DNA of 64,000 nt from Candidatus Saganbacteria bacterium (GTDB lineage: Bacteria; Margulisbacteria; WOR-1; O2-12-FULL-45-9): NCBI GenBank assembly GCA_016932255.1, contig JAFGDE010000026.1, positions 32,768 through 96,767 on the forward strand. The letters run 5' to 3'. Within the stretch, counting starts at the first letter, position 1; each line of letters starts with the position of its first letter. Position numbers and translations under genes: made by a program. Positions 35,831 to 44,015 of this stretch are shown here, in pieces. Under the pieces are notes generated by a model. That model was given only the letters and a program-made list of their open reading frames with translations, searched no databases and was not told the DNA's origin.

Positions 35831-37132
35831 ATGTGCGGACTGTTCGCGATCTCAGCTAAAGATAATATCATAGATGACCTTTATCTGGGCACGTTCTATC
35901 TGCAGCACCGCGGCCAGCAGTACTGCGGCTTGTCCACCTTTGCCGGTGACGGGATCAAGATCAGGACCCACCGCGGTCTGGTCAGAGCGACCTTTACCGA
36001 TGATCTGGGCGGGTTGGAAGGTTTAATGGGCATTGGCCACACTTCGCTCAAGGACCGCCAGCCGATCAAGCTCGATTCCAAGATGGGCGAGTTCACTATT
36101 TGTTTCGAAGGTAACATTATTAACCGTGAGACACTGATCGAAGAGCTTAAGAAACAAGGCCATTCCTTTTATACGGATTCGGATATTGAGGTCATTGCCA
36201 AACTGATCGCCCAGGGGGATAATTTTGTCGACGGTATTGAAAAAATGGCCGGCCGGATCCGCGGGGCATATGCTCTGGTGCTCCTGGCTCGCGGCAAGAT
36301 CTATGCCGCCCGCGATAAGCACGGTTTCCGGCCAATGATCATCGGCCGGCGTGACGGAGCGGTCGCTGTCACATCGGAGTCGTGCTCTTTTATCAATCTC
36401 GGTTTTGAGATCGTCCGGGATGTTGCTCCCGGTGAGATCCTGGAGATCGATGATTCCCGCTTTGAAACGAAAAAGATTATTAAATCCGATATCATACAAT
36501 ACTGTGCTTTCGAATGGGTCTACACGGCTAATGTTTGTTCGACGATCGACGGTATCTCCGTGGACATTGCCCGCCGCAATTTAGGGGCGGCCCTAGCCAA
36601 GCGTTATCCTGCCAAGGTTGATGTTGTTGGGGCGGTGCCCAATTCAGGCATGGGCCATGCGATCGGCTTTGCCCAGGAATCCAAGATCCCCTATGATAAT
36701 GTTTTTGTTAAGTACGACTATGCCAGCCGCAGTTATACCCAGCCGACCCAGGCTGAGCGTGACCGCGAGGCCAAGATCAAACTGATTCCTGTGCCGGCCA
36801 AGATCAGCGGCCGCAGCGTGGTCATTTGTGACGATTCGATCGTCCGCGGCACCCAGATGAAAAATGATCTGGTGGTCAAACTGCGCAAGAACGGCGTTAA
36901 AAATATCTATGTCCGGGTTGCTTGCCCGCCGCTCAAGGCTCCCTGCCTTTATGGCGTGGCGACCAGGTCTAAAAAGGAACTGGCGGCTCACGAGAAATCC
37001 GTTGAACAGATCCGTGAATATATCGGTGTCGATGATCTGGCCTTTAATACCGTTGAGGACTTGGGGCAGGCTATCGGCAAACCATTGGATCAACTGTGCC
37101 TTTCGTGTTGGACGGATAAGTATCGGGTTTAG
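35831..37132 (+). CDS. amidophosphoribosyltransferase-like protein, PurF paralogue 1
   Basis: MCGLFAISAKDN (Cys2 nucleophile), LQHRGQQYCGL, SVVICDDSIVRGTQMKNDLVVKLRKNG, C-terminal CLSC. Confidence 0.85.
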   Translation: MCGLFAISAKDNIIDDLYLGTFYLQHRGQQYCGLSTFAGDGIKIRTHRGLVRATFTDDLGGLEGLMGIGHTSLKDRQPIKLDSKMGEFTICFEGNIINRETLIEELKKQGHSFYTDSDIEVIAKLIAQGDNFVDGIEKMAGRIRGAYALVLLARGKIYAARDKHGFRPMIIGRRDGAVAVTSESCSFINLGFEIVRDVAPGEILEIDDSRFETKKIIKSDIIQYCAFEWVYTANVCSTIDGISVDIARRNLGAALAKRYPAKVDVVGAVPNSGMGHAIGFAQESKIPYDNVFVKYDYASRSYTQPTQAERDREAKIKLIPVPAKISGRSVVICDDSIVRGTQMKNDLVVKLRKNGVKNIYVRVACPPLKAPCLYGVATRSKKELAAHEKSVEQIREYIGVDDLAFNTVEDLGQAIGKPLDQLCLSCWTDKYRV

Positions 37133-37133
37133 G

Positions 37134-37153
37134 CCTGCCTGCCGGCAGGCAGG
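37134..37153. repeat. palindromic element, copy 1 (intergenic between the two purF genes)
   Basis: CCTGCCTGCCGGCAGGCAGG, a perfect 20-bp palindrome. Confidence 0.9.
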
Positions 37154-37181
37154 TTCCGGGTTCTAGGTTTTGGGAGGGATC

Positions 37182-38594
37182 ATGTTAAGGGAAGATTGCG
37201 GTGTATTCGGAGTATATAATTTCCAGCCGGATTCAGCCGCCTGCCTGCCGGCAGGCAGGGCCAAATCGGTCTACTATGGCCTGTTTGCTCTGCAGCACCG
37301 CGGCCAGGAGTCGGCCGGCATTGCGGCCTCTGACGGCCAGCACGTTTCCTGCCATAAGAACATGGGTTTGGTCAATCAGGTATTTGATGAAGCAGCGCTG
37401 GCCAGGCTTAAGGGGCACATTGCGATCGGCCATGTCAGGTATTCGACAACAGGTTCATCCGTGATCGAGAACGCCCAGCCGATAGTCATCGATACCAGAT
37501 ACGGCACCATCGCCCTGGCGCACAATGGCAATCTGATCAATGCGGCGATCCTGCGGCAGGACCTCAAGGATAAAGGCATTAGTTTTGTCGGGGCCAGCGA
37601 TTCCGAGGTCATCGCTTCAATGATCGCCACTTCCAAGAAAGAGGATTTTGAGGAAGCGCTGGTCGATACGCTCAAGCACTGCAAAGGCGCTTATTCTCTG
37701 GCGATCATGACCCGTGACAAGCTTATTGCGGTCAGAGACCCGCACGGGATCAGGCCGCTCTGCATAGGTAAATTGGACAAGGCTTATGTCATTTCCTCGG
37801 AGACCTGTGCTCTGGATATATTGGGAGCGCAGTTCGTCCGTGACGTGGCTAACGGCGAGATCGTTGTCGTGGATAAGGATGGTCTGCGTTCCCGTACCTG
37901 GCAGATGGACGAGCGCGAAGCGATCTGTGTTTTTGAATATGTTTATTTTGCCCGGCCGGACAGTGTGCTTAACGGCCGCAATGTCTATGAGGCGCGTTTC
38001 CACATGGGAAAATATCTTGCCAAGGAGCACCCGGTCGAGGCTGATATGGTCATGGCCGTGCCGGAATCCGGCGTGCCGGCGGCCATGGGCTATTCGGCCG
38101 AGTCAAAGATCCCTTATGAAGAAGGGCTGATCAAGAACCGCTATGTCGGCAGGACCTTTATTCAGCCGAGCCAGGAGATCCGCGATCTCGGCGTCAGGCT
38201 GAAGCTTAATCCGATCCGCGACGCTGTCCGGGGGAAGAAGGTCGTCATTGTCGATGACTCGATCATCCGGGGCACGACCTCGCGCCAGATCGTCCGCTTG
38301 ATCCGTGAGGCCGGGGCGCGGGAAGTCCACATGAGGGTCTCTTCGCCGCCGAACCTTAATCCCTGTTTCTACGGCATTGATACGGCCACCAAAGCTGAAC
38401 TGATCGCGGCCAACCTGTCGGTCGAGGGCATTAGAAAATATATTGAGGCGGATTCCCTGGGTTATTTAAGCCTTAAAAACCTGATCAAGTCGGTCAGCCT
38501 GCCGGCCAAGAACCTGTGTCTGGCCTGCCTTAACGGTGAATATCCGGTCAGAATACCGGAAAGAATGCAGAGCCTGAAGCTCTTTTTTAGTTAA
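37182..38594 (+). CDS. purF: amidophosphoribosyltransferase, PurF paralogue 2, with in-frame palindrome insertion
   Basis: MLRED|CGVFGVYNF (short propeptide), YYGLFALQHRGQESAGIA, VVIVDDSIIRGTTSRQIVRLIREAGA, CLAC near the C-terminus. Confidence 0.95.
   Translation: MLREDCGVFGVYNFQPDSAACLPAGRAKSVYYGLFALQHRGQESAGIAASDGQHVSCHKNMGLVNQVFDEAALARLKGHIAIGHVRYSTTGSSVIENAQPIVIDTRYGTIALAHNGNLINAAILRQDLKDKGISFVGASDSEVIASMIATSKKEDFEEALVDTLKHCKGAYSLAIMTRDKLIAVRDPHGIRPLCIGKLDKAYVISSETCALDILGAQFVRDVANGEIVVVDKDGLRSRTWQMDEREAICVFEYVYFARPDSVLNGRNVYEARFHMGKYLAKEHPVEADMVMAVPESGVPAAMGYSAESKIPYEEGLIKNRYVGRTFIQPSQEIRDLGVRLKLNPIRDAVRGKKVVIVDDSIIRGTTSRQIVRLIREAGAREVHMRVSSPPNLNPCFYGIDTATKAELIAANLSVEGIRKYIEADSLGYLSLKNLIKSVSLPAKNLCLACLNGEYPVRIPERMQSLKLFFS
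37240..37259. repeat. palindromic element, copy 2, inside purF coding sequence
   Basis: Identical CCTGCCTGCCGGCAGGCAGG, read in frame as ...A-CLPAGR-A.... Confidence 0.9.
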
Positions 38595-38605
38595 CAGGAG
38601 GTGAG

Positions 38606-38809
38606 ATGGGAATGAGCGAGAACATGAACTTTCCGAAATGTCAGATGTGCGGCAAGGGTCACATGGTGCCCCTGTCTGATTTTTCCAATAATTCCGTGCC
38701 CATCCGTTATAAAGCCTGGGCTTGTACCAACCGGGAGTGCCGTTATTTTATAGTCTTGCGAGGCGGCGATGTCTATTACGGAACAGCAACAGCTGAAGCG
38801 GCGAGATGA
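38606..38809 (+). CDS. small zinc-ribbon-like protein
   Basis: FPKCQMCGKGHMVPL...WACTNRECRYF: two CxxC-like pairs; GGAGGTG SD upstream. Confidence 0.6.
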   Translation: MGMSENMNFPKCQMCGKGHMVPLSDFSNNSVPIRYKAWACTNRECRYFIVLRGGDVYYGTATAEAAR

Positions 38810-38847
38810 TTTAAAGTATTTCGAGGAACTCAATTCAAGGAGGAAGC

Positions 38848-39831
38848 ATGATCACATACAAACAGGCTGGCGTGGATGTGGGCGCCGGCAACGAGGTTGT
38901 TAGAAGGATAAAGAAATTTGCCAAAACCATCGGTTTTTTCGGCGGGTTTTATCCATTGGGTAAGAACTATCTTGTCGGCGCAGCTGACGGGGTAGGGACC
39001 AAGCTTAAAGTAGCCTTTGCCATGAACAAGCATGAAACGGTCGGTATTGATCTGGTTGCCATGAATGTCAATGATGTCATTGCGACCGGAGCAAAACCGC
39101 TGTTCTTCCTGGATTACATCGGCTGCCAAAAGGTCCATCCGCCGACCATCGAGAAGATCGTTAAAGGCATTGCTATCGGCTGTAAGCAAGCCGGCTGTCA
39201 GTTGCTGGGCGGGGAGACAGCAGAACTCTCCGATATGTACCTGCAGGGTGAGTACGATCTGGCCGGTTTTGCCGTTGGTCTGGTTGACAAAAAGAAGGTC
39301 ATTAACGGCAACCGGATCAAGGCGGGTGACAAAATAATCGGCCTGGCCTCTTTTGGCCTGCACAGCAACGGTTATTCGCTTGCCCGCAAAGTCTTGTTCG
39401 ATCACGCCAAGTTGAACCCGAAAGAGTATCTTGATGATATTGACGGCAAGCTGGGCGATGAACTGCTTAAACCGACCAGGATATATGTCCCGCTCATCCA
39501 GAAACTGCAAAAAAAATTCAAGATCAAGGGCATAGCGCACATCACCGGCGGCGGTCTGCCTGAGAACGTGGCCCGGATCCTGCCCAAACGGGCGCAAGCC
39601 GTGATGGACCTTAATTCCTGGACCGTTCCTGCGATCTTTCGCCTGATCAAGAGGCTAGGCAAGGTCGATCAGGATGAAATGTTCCATACTTTCAATATGG
39701 GGATCGGCATGGTCCTGGTCGTTGAAGAGAGCATTGCCGACAAGGTGATGAAGTTCCTGGCCAAACAAAAGGAAAAGGCCTATATCATCGGCGAGATCAG
39801 CCCGGGCAAGGGCGAAGTTATCATAATTTAA
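38848..39831 (+). CDS. purM: phosphoribosylformylglycinamidine cyclo-ligase
   Basis: AGVDVGAGNEVVRRIK, AADGVGTKLKVAF, MNVNDVIATGAKPLFFLDYIG, GCQLLGGETAELSDMY, HITGGGLPENVARILP. Confidence 0.97.
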   Translation: MITYKQAGVDVGAGNEVVRRIKKFAKTIGFFGGFYPLGKNYLVGAADGVGTKLKVAFAMNKHETVGIDLVAMNVNDVIATGAKPLFFLDYIGCQKVHPPTIEKIVKGIAIGCKQAGCQLLGGETAELSDMYLQGEYDLAGFAVGLVDKKKVINGNRIKAGDKIIGLASFGLHSNGYSLARKVLFDHAKLNPKEYLDDIDGKLGDELLKPTRIYVPLIQKLQKKFKIKGIAHITGGGLPENVARILPKRAQAVMDLNSWTVPAIFRLIKRLGKVDQDEMFHTFNMGIGMVLVVEESIADKVMKFLAKQKEKAYIIGEISPGKGEVIII

Positions 39832-39873
39832 CCAAGCCCGATGCTGAAAGTATCGGTTCCAAATAAAGAGGGA

Positions 39874-39892
39874 CCGACAGTTTTACTGTCGG
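39874..39892. repeat. short palindromic hairpin in the purM-purN intergenic region
   Basis: CCGACAGT-TTT-ACTGTCGG, perfect 8-bp arms. Confidence 0.6.
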
Positions 39893-39906
39893 GATAAGCA
39901 AATAGA

Positions 39907-40509
39907 ATGTTAAATTTAGGCGTGTTGATATCGGGGCGGGGGTCGAATTTACAGGCGATTATTGATGCCTGCGAAAAAGGCGGCATCCCGGCTAAAGTGG
40001 CGGTCGTCATTTCCAATAAGCCTGACGCCTTCGGCCTGGAGCGGGCGAAAAAGCACGATATCCCTGCCGCGGTTTTTGATCCGAAACAGTACCCTGATAA
40101 GAATACCTATGAACTGGAGATCGTCAAGACCCTGAAACAGCACAAGGTCGGCCTGGTCTGTCTGGCTGGCTACATGCGCATCGTCGGCGAGGTGCTGCTG
40201 GAGCATTATCAAGGCAAAATGATCAACATCCACCCCGCGCTGCTGCCGGCGTTCCCGGGTTTGCATGTGCAGCAGGCGGCGCTCGACCACGGGGTCAAGG
40301 TCTCGGGCGCGACCGTCCACTTTGTGGACGAGGGTTGTGATACCGGACCAATTATCTGTCAGGCCGCCGTGCCGGTAAAAGAGGGAGACACTGAAGAAGC
40401 CCTGTCCGCCAGGATCCTTGAGCAGGAACATAAGATCTATCCTCAGGCGATCAAGCTGTTCGCCGAGGGCAGACTTAAGATAGAAGGGAGAAAAGTGAGG
40501 ATAAAATGA
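39907..40509 (+). CDS. purN: phosphoribosylglycinamide formyltransferase
   Basis: LGVLISGRGSNLQAIIDACEKG, KMINIHPALLPAFPGLHVQQAALDHGVKVSGATVHFVDEGCDTGPIICQ. Confidence 0.97.
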   Translation: MLNLGVLISGRGSNLQAIIDACEKGGIPAKVAVVISNKPDAFGLERAKKHDIPAAVFDPKQYPDKNTYELEIVKTLKQHKVGLVCLAGYMRIVGEVLLEHYQGKMINIHPALLPAFPGLHVQQAALDHGVKVSGATVHFVDEGCDTGPIICQAAVPVKEGDTEEALSARILEQEHKIYPQAIKLFAEGRLKIEGRKVRIK

Positions 40510-42134
40510 GCAAGAAGCGCAACAAGAAGGCCAAGAAACAATTAATGAAGGTCCAGGCGAAAGCCAAGGTCAAGGCAGGTAAGTGGGCCCTGTTATCCGT
40601 CTCAGATAAAAAGGGGCTGGACGACTTGGCTAAAGGCCTGCGTCAGCTTGGGTTCGAGATCGTTTCCTCAGGCGGCACGGCCAAGTTCCTGCGCGAGTCC
40701 GGGATCAAGGTCACCGAGGTCTCCAAACTGACCAAATATCCTCACATGCTCGACGGCCGGGTCAAAACGCTGCATCCGGTCATTCACGGCGGCATTCTGG
40801 CCGACCAGACCAACCCCGAGCACCTCAAGGAACTGGAAAAATACGGCATCAATCCTTTTCAGATAGTTGTCTGCAATCTCTATCCTTTTGAGAAGGTCAT
40901 CAGCAAGCCTGAATTTGAGCATGCCGAGGCGATCGAGAACATCGATATCGGCGGACCCTGCATGGTCAGGGCCGCGGCCAAGAACCATAAAAGTGTTGCG
41001 ATCGTCGTCGATCCCGACGATTATCCAAAGATTCTTGAGGAATTAAAGAGCGAAGGCAAACTCTTGACCGAAACAAAGGAAAAACTGGCGCTCAAGGCCT
41101 TCAAGCATACTCGCTACTATGATTCGATCATTGTCCAGTACCTGGGCAGCAAGTACGAAGGCCAGCGCGAGTTCCCGCATAATACCGAGATCTTCCTGGA
41201 AAAGATCCAGGACCTACGCTACGGCGAGAACCCGCACCAGAAAGCGGCCTTTTACCGCGAGGTCCAGATCGGCGAGGGTGCTATGGGCTCGCAGGTCACC
41301 CGGGCCAAGCAGCTGCACGGCAAGGAATTGTCGTTCAATAATATTGTTGATATGGACGCGGCCTGGGCCTGCGCCAATTATTTTGCTGAGACCACGATCG
41401 CCATTATCAAGCACACCAACCCCTGCGGCGTGGCCCGCGGCAAAACGGTCCTTGAGGCTTACAAGAAAGCCTTTGAGTGCGATCCGGTCTCGGCTTATGG
41501 CGGGATTGTGGCCTGCAACCGCCGCATTGACGAAGAGACGGCCAAAGAGATGAGCTCGCTGTTCGTTGAAGTTGTGATCGCCCCATCATACACCCCTAAG
41601 GCGCTGGGCATCCTTGAGCAAAAAAAGAACTTGCGCGTCATGGAGATGGGCGAGAAGGCCATGGGCCGGCCGTTCACTGGCCTGGATTACAAGCGCGTTT
41701 CCGGCGGCCTGCTGCTGCAGGATCCGGACATTGCTCAGCTGGCGGTCAATGACATCAAGGTCGTGACCAAGATCGAGCCGAGCATGGAGCAGATGGAAGA
41801 CCTGTTCTTTGCCTGGGGTGTGGCCAAGCATGTTAAGTCCAATACCATTGTCTTGGCCAAGGATGGCGTGGCCGTCGGCATCGGTGCGGGACAAATGAGC
41901 CGGATCGAGGCAGCGGACCTGGCGGTACGGCGCTCCAGATCAGGGATCAAAGGCGCGGTTTTGGCATCTGACGCTTTTTTCCCATTCCCGGATGTTGTGG
42001 AATTAGCGGCAAAACAAGGGATTAGCGCGATCATCCAGCCCGGCGGGTCCAAAAACGATCAGAAATCAATTGACGCGGCCAATGAGGCCGGCATGGCCAT
42101 GGTCTTTACCGGAAGACGGCACTTTAAACACTAA
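40506..42134 (+). CDS. purH: bifunctional AICAR transformylase/IMP cyclohydrolase with Lys-rich N-terminal extension
   Basis: ALLSVSDKKGLDDLAKGL, GRVKTLHPVIHGGILAD, LRYGENPHQKAAFY, KHTNPCGVARG, ASDAFFPFPDVVELAAKQGISAIIQPGGS. Confidence 0.97.
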   Translation: MSKKRNKKAKKQLMKVQAKAKVKAGKWALLSVSDKKGLDDLAKGLRQLGFEIVSSGGTAKFLRESGIKVTEVSKLTKYPHMLDGRVKTLHPVIHGGILADQTNPEHLKELEKYGINPFQIVVCNLYPFEKVISKPEFEHAEAIENIDIGGPCMVRAAAKNHKSVAIVVDPDDYPKILEELKSEGKLLTETKEKLALKAFKHTRYYDSIIVQYLGSKYEGQREFPHNTEIFLEKIQDLRYGENPHQKAAFYREVQIGEGAMGSQVTRAKQLHGKELSFNNIVDMDAAWACANYFAETTIAIIKHTNPCGVARGKTVLEAYKKAFECDPVSAYGGIVACNRRIDEETAKEMSSLFVEVVIAPSYTPKALGILEQKKNLRVMEMGEKAMGRPFTGLDYKRVSGGLLLQDPDIAQLAVNDIKVVTKIEPSMEQMEDLFFAWGVAKHVKSNTIVLAKDGVAVGIGAGQMSRIEAADLAVRRSRSGIKGAVLASDAFFPFPDVVELAAKQGISAIIQPGGSKNDQKSIDAANEAGMAMVFTGRRHFKH

Positions 42135-42149
42135 GCTCAGGAGGCTGTC

Positions 42150-43331
42150 ATGAAAAGAGCACTTTTAAGTTCCTTGATCATTGTCTCTTTGGCAAGCTTT
42201 GCCCTGGCCCAGCAGGTCGTCACGACCGTCAGCGGCGGCAGCGATCAACCCACCAGCCTTCAGTCAAATATCGGCGGAATCAGCGTCGGCTACGTCAAGG
42301 TTGGCACCAAAGAAGTGGCCAATCTGGCCTGGCACCCTGATTTTAAGATCGGCCCATGGGAATCCGGCTTTGACGTTAACGTGGCGCTGGGCGAGGAAAA
42401 GCCGCCGGAATACGAAAGCGTGGTCCTGCGCTATCTGGGTTATGACGACGGGAAAAAAGGCCTGCGCTACGGTGTGATCGACAACCTGACCTGGGGCCAC
42501 GGCATGCTGATCAGCAATTATTCCACCCGCGTTTACGGCCCGGTCCTGCTGAACAACGAGCAAATGGCCTGGAGAGGCTATCTGGACATGGACAGCTATG
42601 TTGTCCGCGGCTTGAGCACCAGGACAGGGGTTAACGGGGTCAGGGTGGAAGAGCGCATCAACCCGATGCTGACCCTGGGCCAGACAGTGATCATGGATTC
42701 GGACGGGATAGTGCCTGCAGGCACGACCGAAGCACAAAAGGTGACCGGACTGGGCCTTGACGCGACCATGCCTTTGCCGTTTAACCTAACAGGTTATGCT
42801 GAATATGCCCAGCTGGTCGGTCATGGAGGCGGTTTCAGCGCCGGACTTGGCTGGGCCTGGGATATCATGCTGGCCAGCGCGGACTTTTACGCTGAATACC
42901 GCTTGCTGGACAAGGGTTTTGTGCCTGGTTATTTCAATTCCGATTATGAATACAATCCCGTCAATCTGGCATCGGCCGAAGCTTCAGGCAACGTTAAAAA
43001 CGGCTACGCGGCCAAGCTGGGGCTTAACGCTTTTGGCTTCACTACCGCTTCGGTAGTATACGAGAACTATAATGACAGCGATTCCGCCTCGATCACGGCC
43101 GATCTATTTGCAAAACTGCCCAGGGATATCGAGGTCCATTACTATTACCAGCAGCCGGACTTTGTCAATTTCCGCTCGCTGACCCTGGAAGAGGGCGCGG
43201 TCATTGGCGGCTCGATCGCTTATCCGGTCAATCCGTATACCAAGATTGTTTATCATTATAAAAAAGCATACGATACGAGCCTGTCTCAGGTCGTGGAGTC
43301 ACAGTATTACGAGCTGAGGCTGAGCTTCTAG
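42150..43331 (+). CDS. predicted outer-membrane beta-barrel protein
   Basis: Signal peptide MKRALLSSLIIVSLASFALA; alternating beta-rich sequence; terminal aromatic ...YYELRLSF; SD AGGAGG. Confidence 0.7.
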   Translation: MKRALLSSLIIVSLASFALAQQVVTTVSGGSDQPTSLQSNIGGISVGYVKVGTKEVANLAWHPDFKIGPWESGFDVNVALGEEKPPEYESVVLRYLGYDDGKKGLRYGVIDNLTWGHGMLISNYSTRVYGPVLLNNEQMAWRGYLDMDSYVVRGLSTRTGVNGVRVEERINPMLTLGQTVIMDSDGIVPAGTTEAQKVTGLGLDATMPLPFNLTGYAEYAQLVGHGGGFSAGLGWAWDIMLASADFYAEYRLLDKGFVPGYFNSDYEYNPVNLASAEASGNVKNGYAAKLGLNAFGFTTASVVYENYNDSDSASITADLFAKLPRDIEVHYYYQQPDFVNFRSLTLEEGAVIGGSIAYPVNPYTKIVYHYKKAYDTSLSQVVESQYYELRLSF

Positions 43332-43368
43332 TAGACTGTAGGCAGTAGGCGGTAGCCAGTAATAGGGG

Positions 43369-43914
43369 TCAAGGACGGAGTATCTTGAATCCCTTTGTTG
43401 CGTCGATCACCTGCGAGGCCTGACCGGTTCTGATCCTGCCGTTAAGCACCAGATCCAGGCCTTTTAAGCCTTTTTTTACCTGAGCCGCGGTCAGAAAAGG
43501 CTTTTTGCCTGAAACATTGGCTGAGGTAGCCGCGATCGGTCCGGCTTTTTTGGTCAATTCCAAGGCGACTTTGTGGTCCGGCATGCGCAATCCCACTGTC
43601 AATCTTCCGCCGGTAATAACCTTAATGACCTTGGCGGTCTTCTTTACTACCAGAGTATACGGCCCGGGCCAGTTCTCCTCGGCAAAAGCTAGAGCCTTTT
43701 TATCGAACTTGCCGAGCTTTCTGGCTTGCTCAAGGTTGGCCACCAGTATCTGCAGCGGTTTGTTCCTGGGCCGCTTTTTCAGCGCAAAAATCTTTTTAAC
43801 GGCTTCGGGCCGGTCGATCCTAGCGCCTAGCCCAAAGACGGTTTCGGTCGGGAAGGCGATCACGCCGCCGGCATTCATTACGCGAGAGGCTTTTTTGATC
43901 ATTTTTTTCGTCAT
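43369..43914 (-). CDS. tsaC: threonylcarbamoyl-AMP synthase-like (YrdC/Sua5 domain)
   Basis: AGGVIAFPTETVFGLGARIDRPEAVKKIFALKKRPRNKPLQILVANLEQA, GPIAATSANVSGKKP. Confidence 0.93.
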   Translation of the reverse strand: MTKKMIKKASRVMNAGGVIAFPTETVFGLGARIDRPEAVKKIFALKKRPRNKPLQILVANLEQARKLGKFDKKALAFAEENWPGPYTLVVKKTAKVIKVITGGRLTVGLRMPDHKVALELTKKAGPIAATSANVSGKKPFLTAAQVKKGLKGLDLVLNGRIRTGQASQVIDATKGFKILRP

Positions 43915-43981
43915 TTAACTAATTATATCATTTATTATTTGCCGCAGAGTTGAAATTGCCGCTTAATATATCGAAGAATAT

Positions 43982-43999
43982 TGGGATAAAATTATCCCA
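43982..43999. promoter_or_regulatory. inverted repeat upstream of the 44016 orphan gene
   Basis: TGGGATAA-AA-TTATCCCA, perfect 8-bp arms, 16 nt before the ATG. Confidence 0.5.
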
Positions 44000-44015
44000 T
44001 AAGGAGTTGTTAGCT

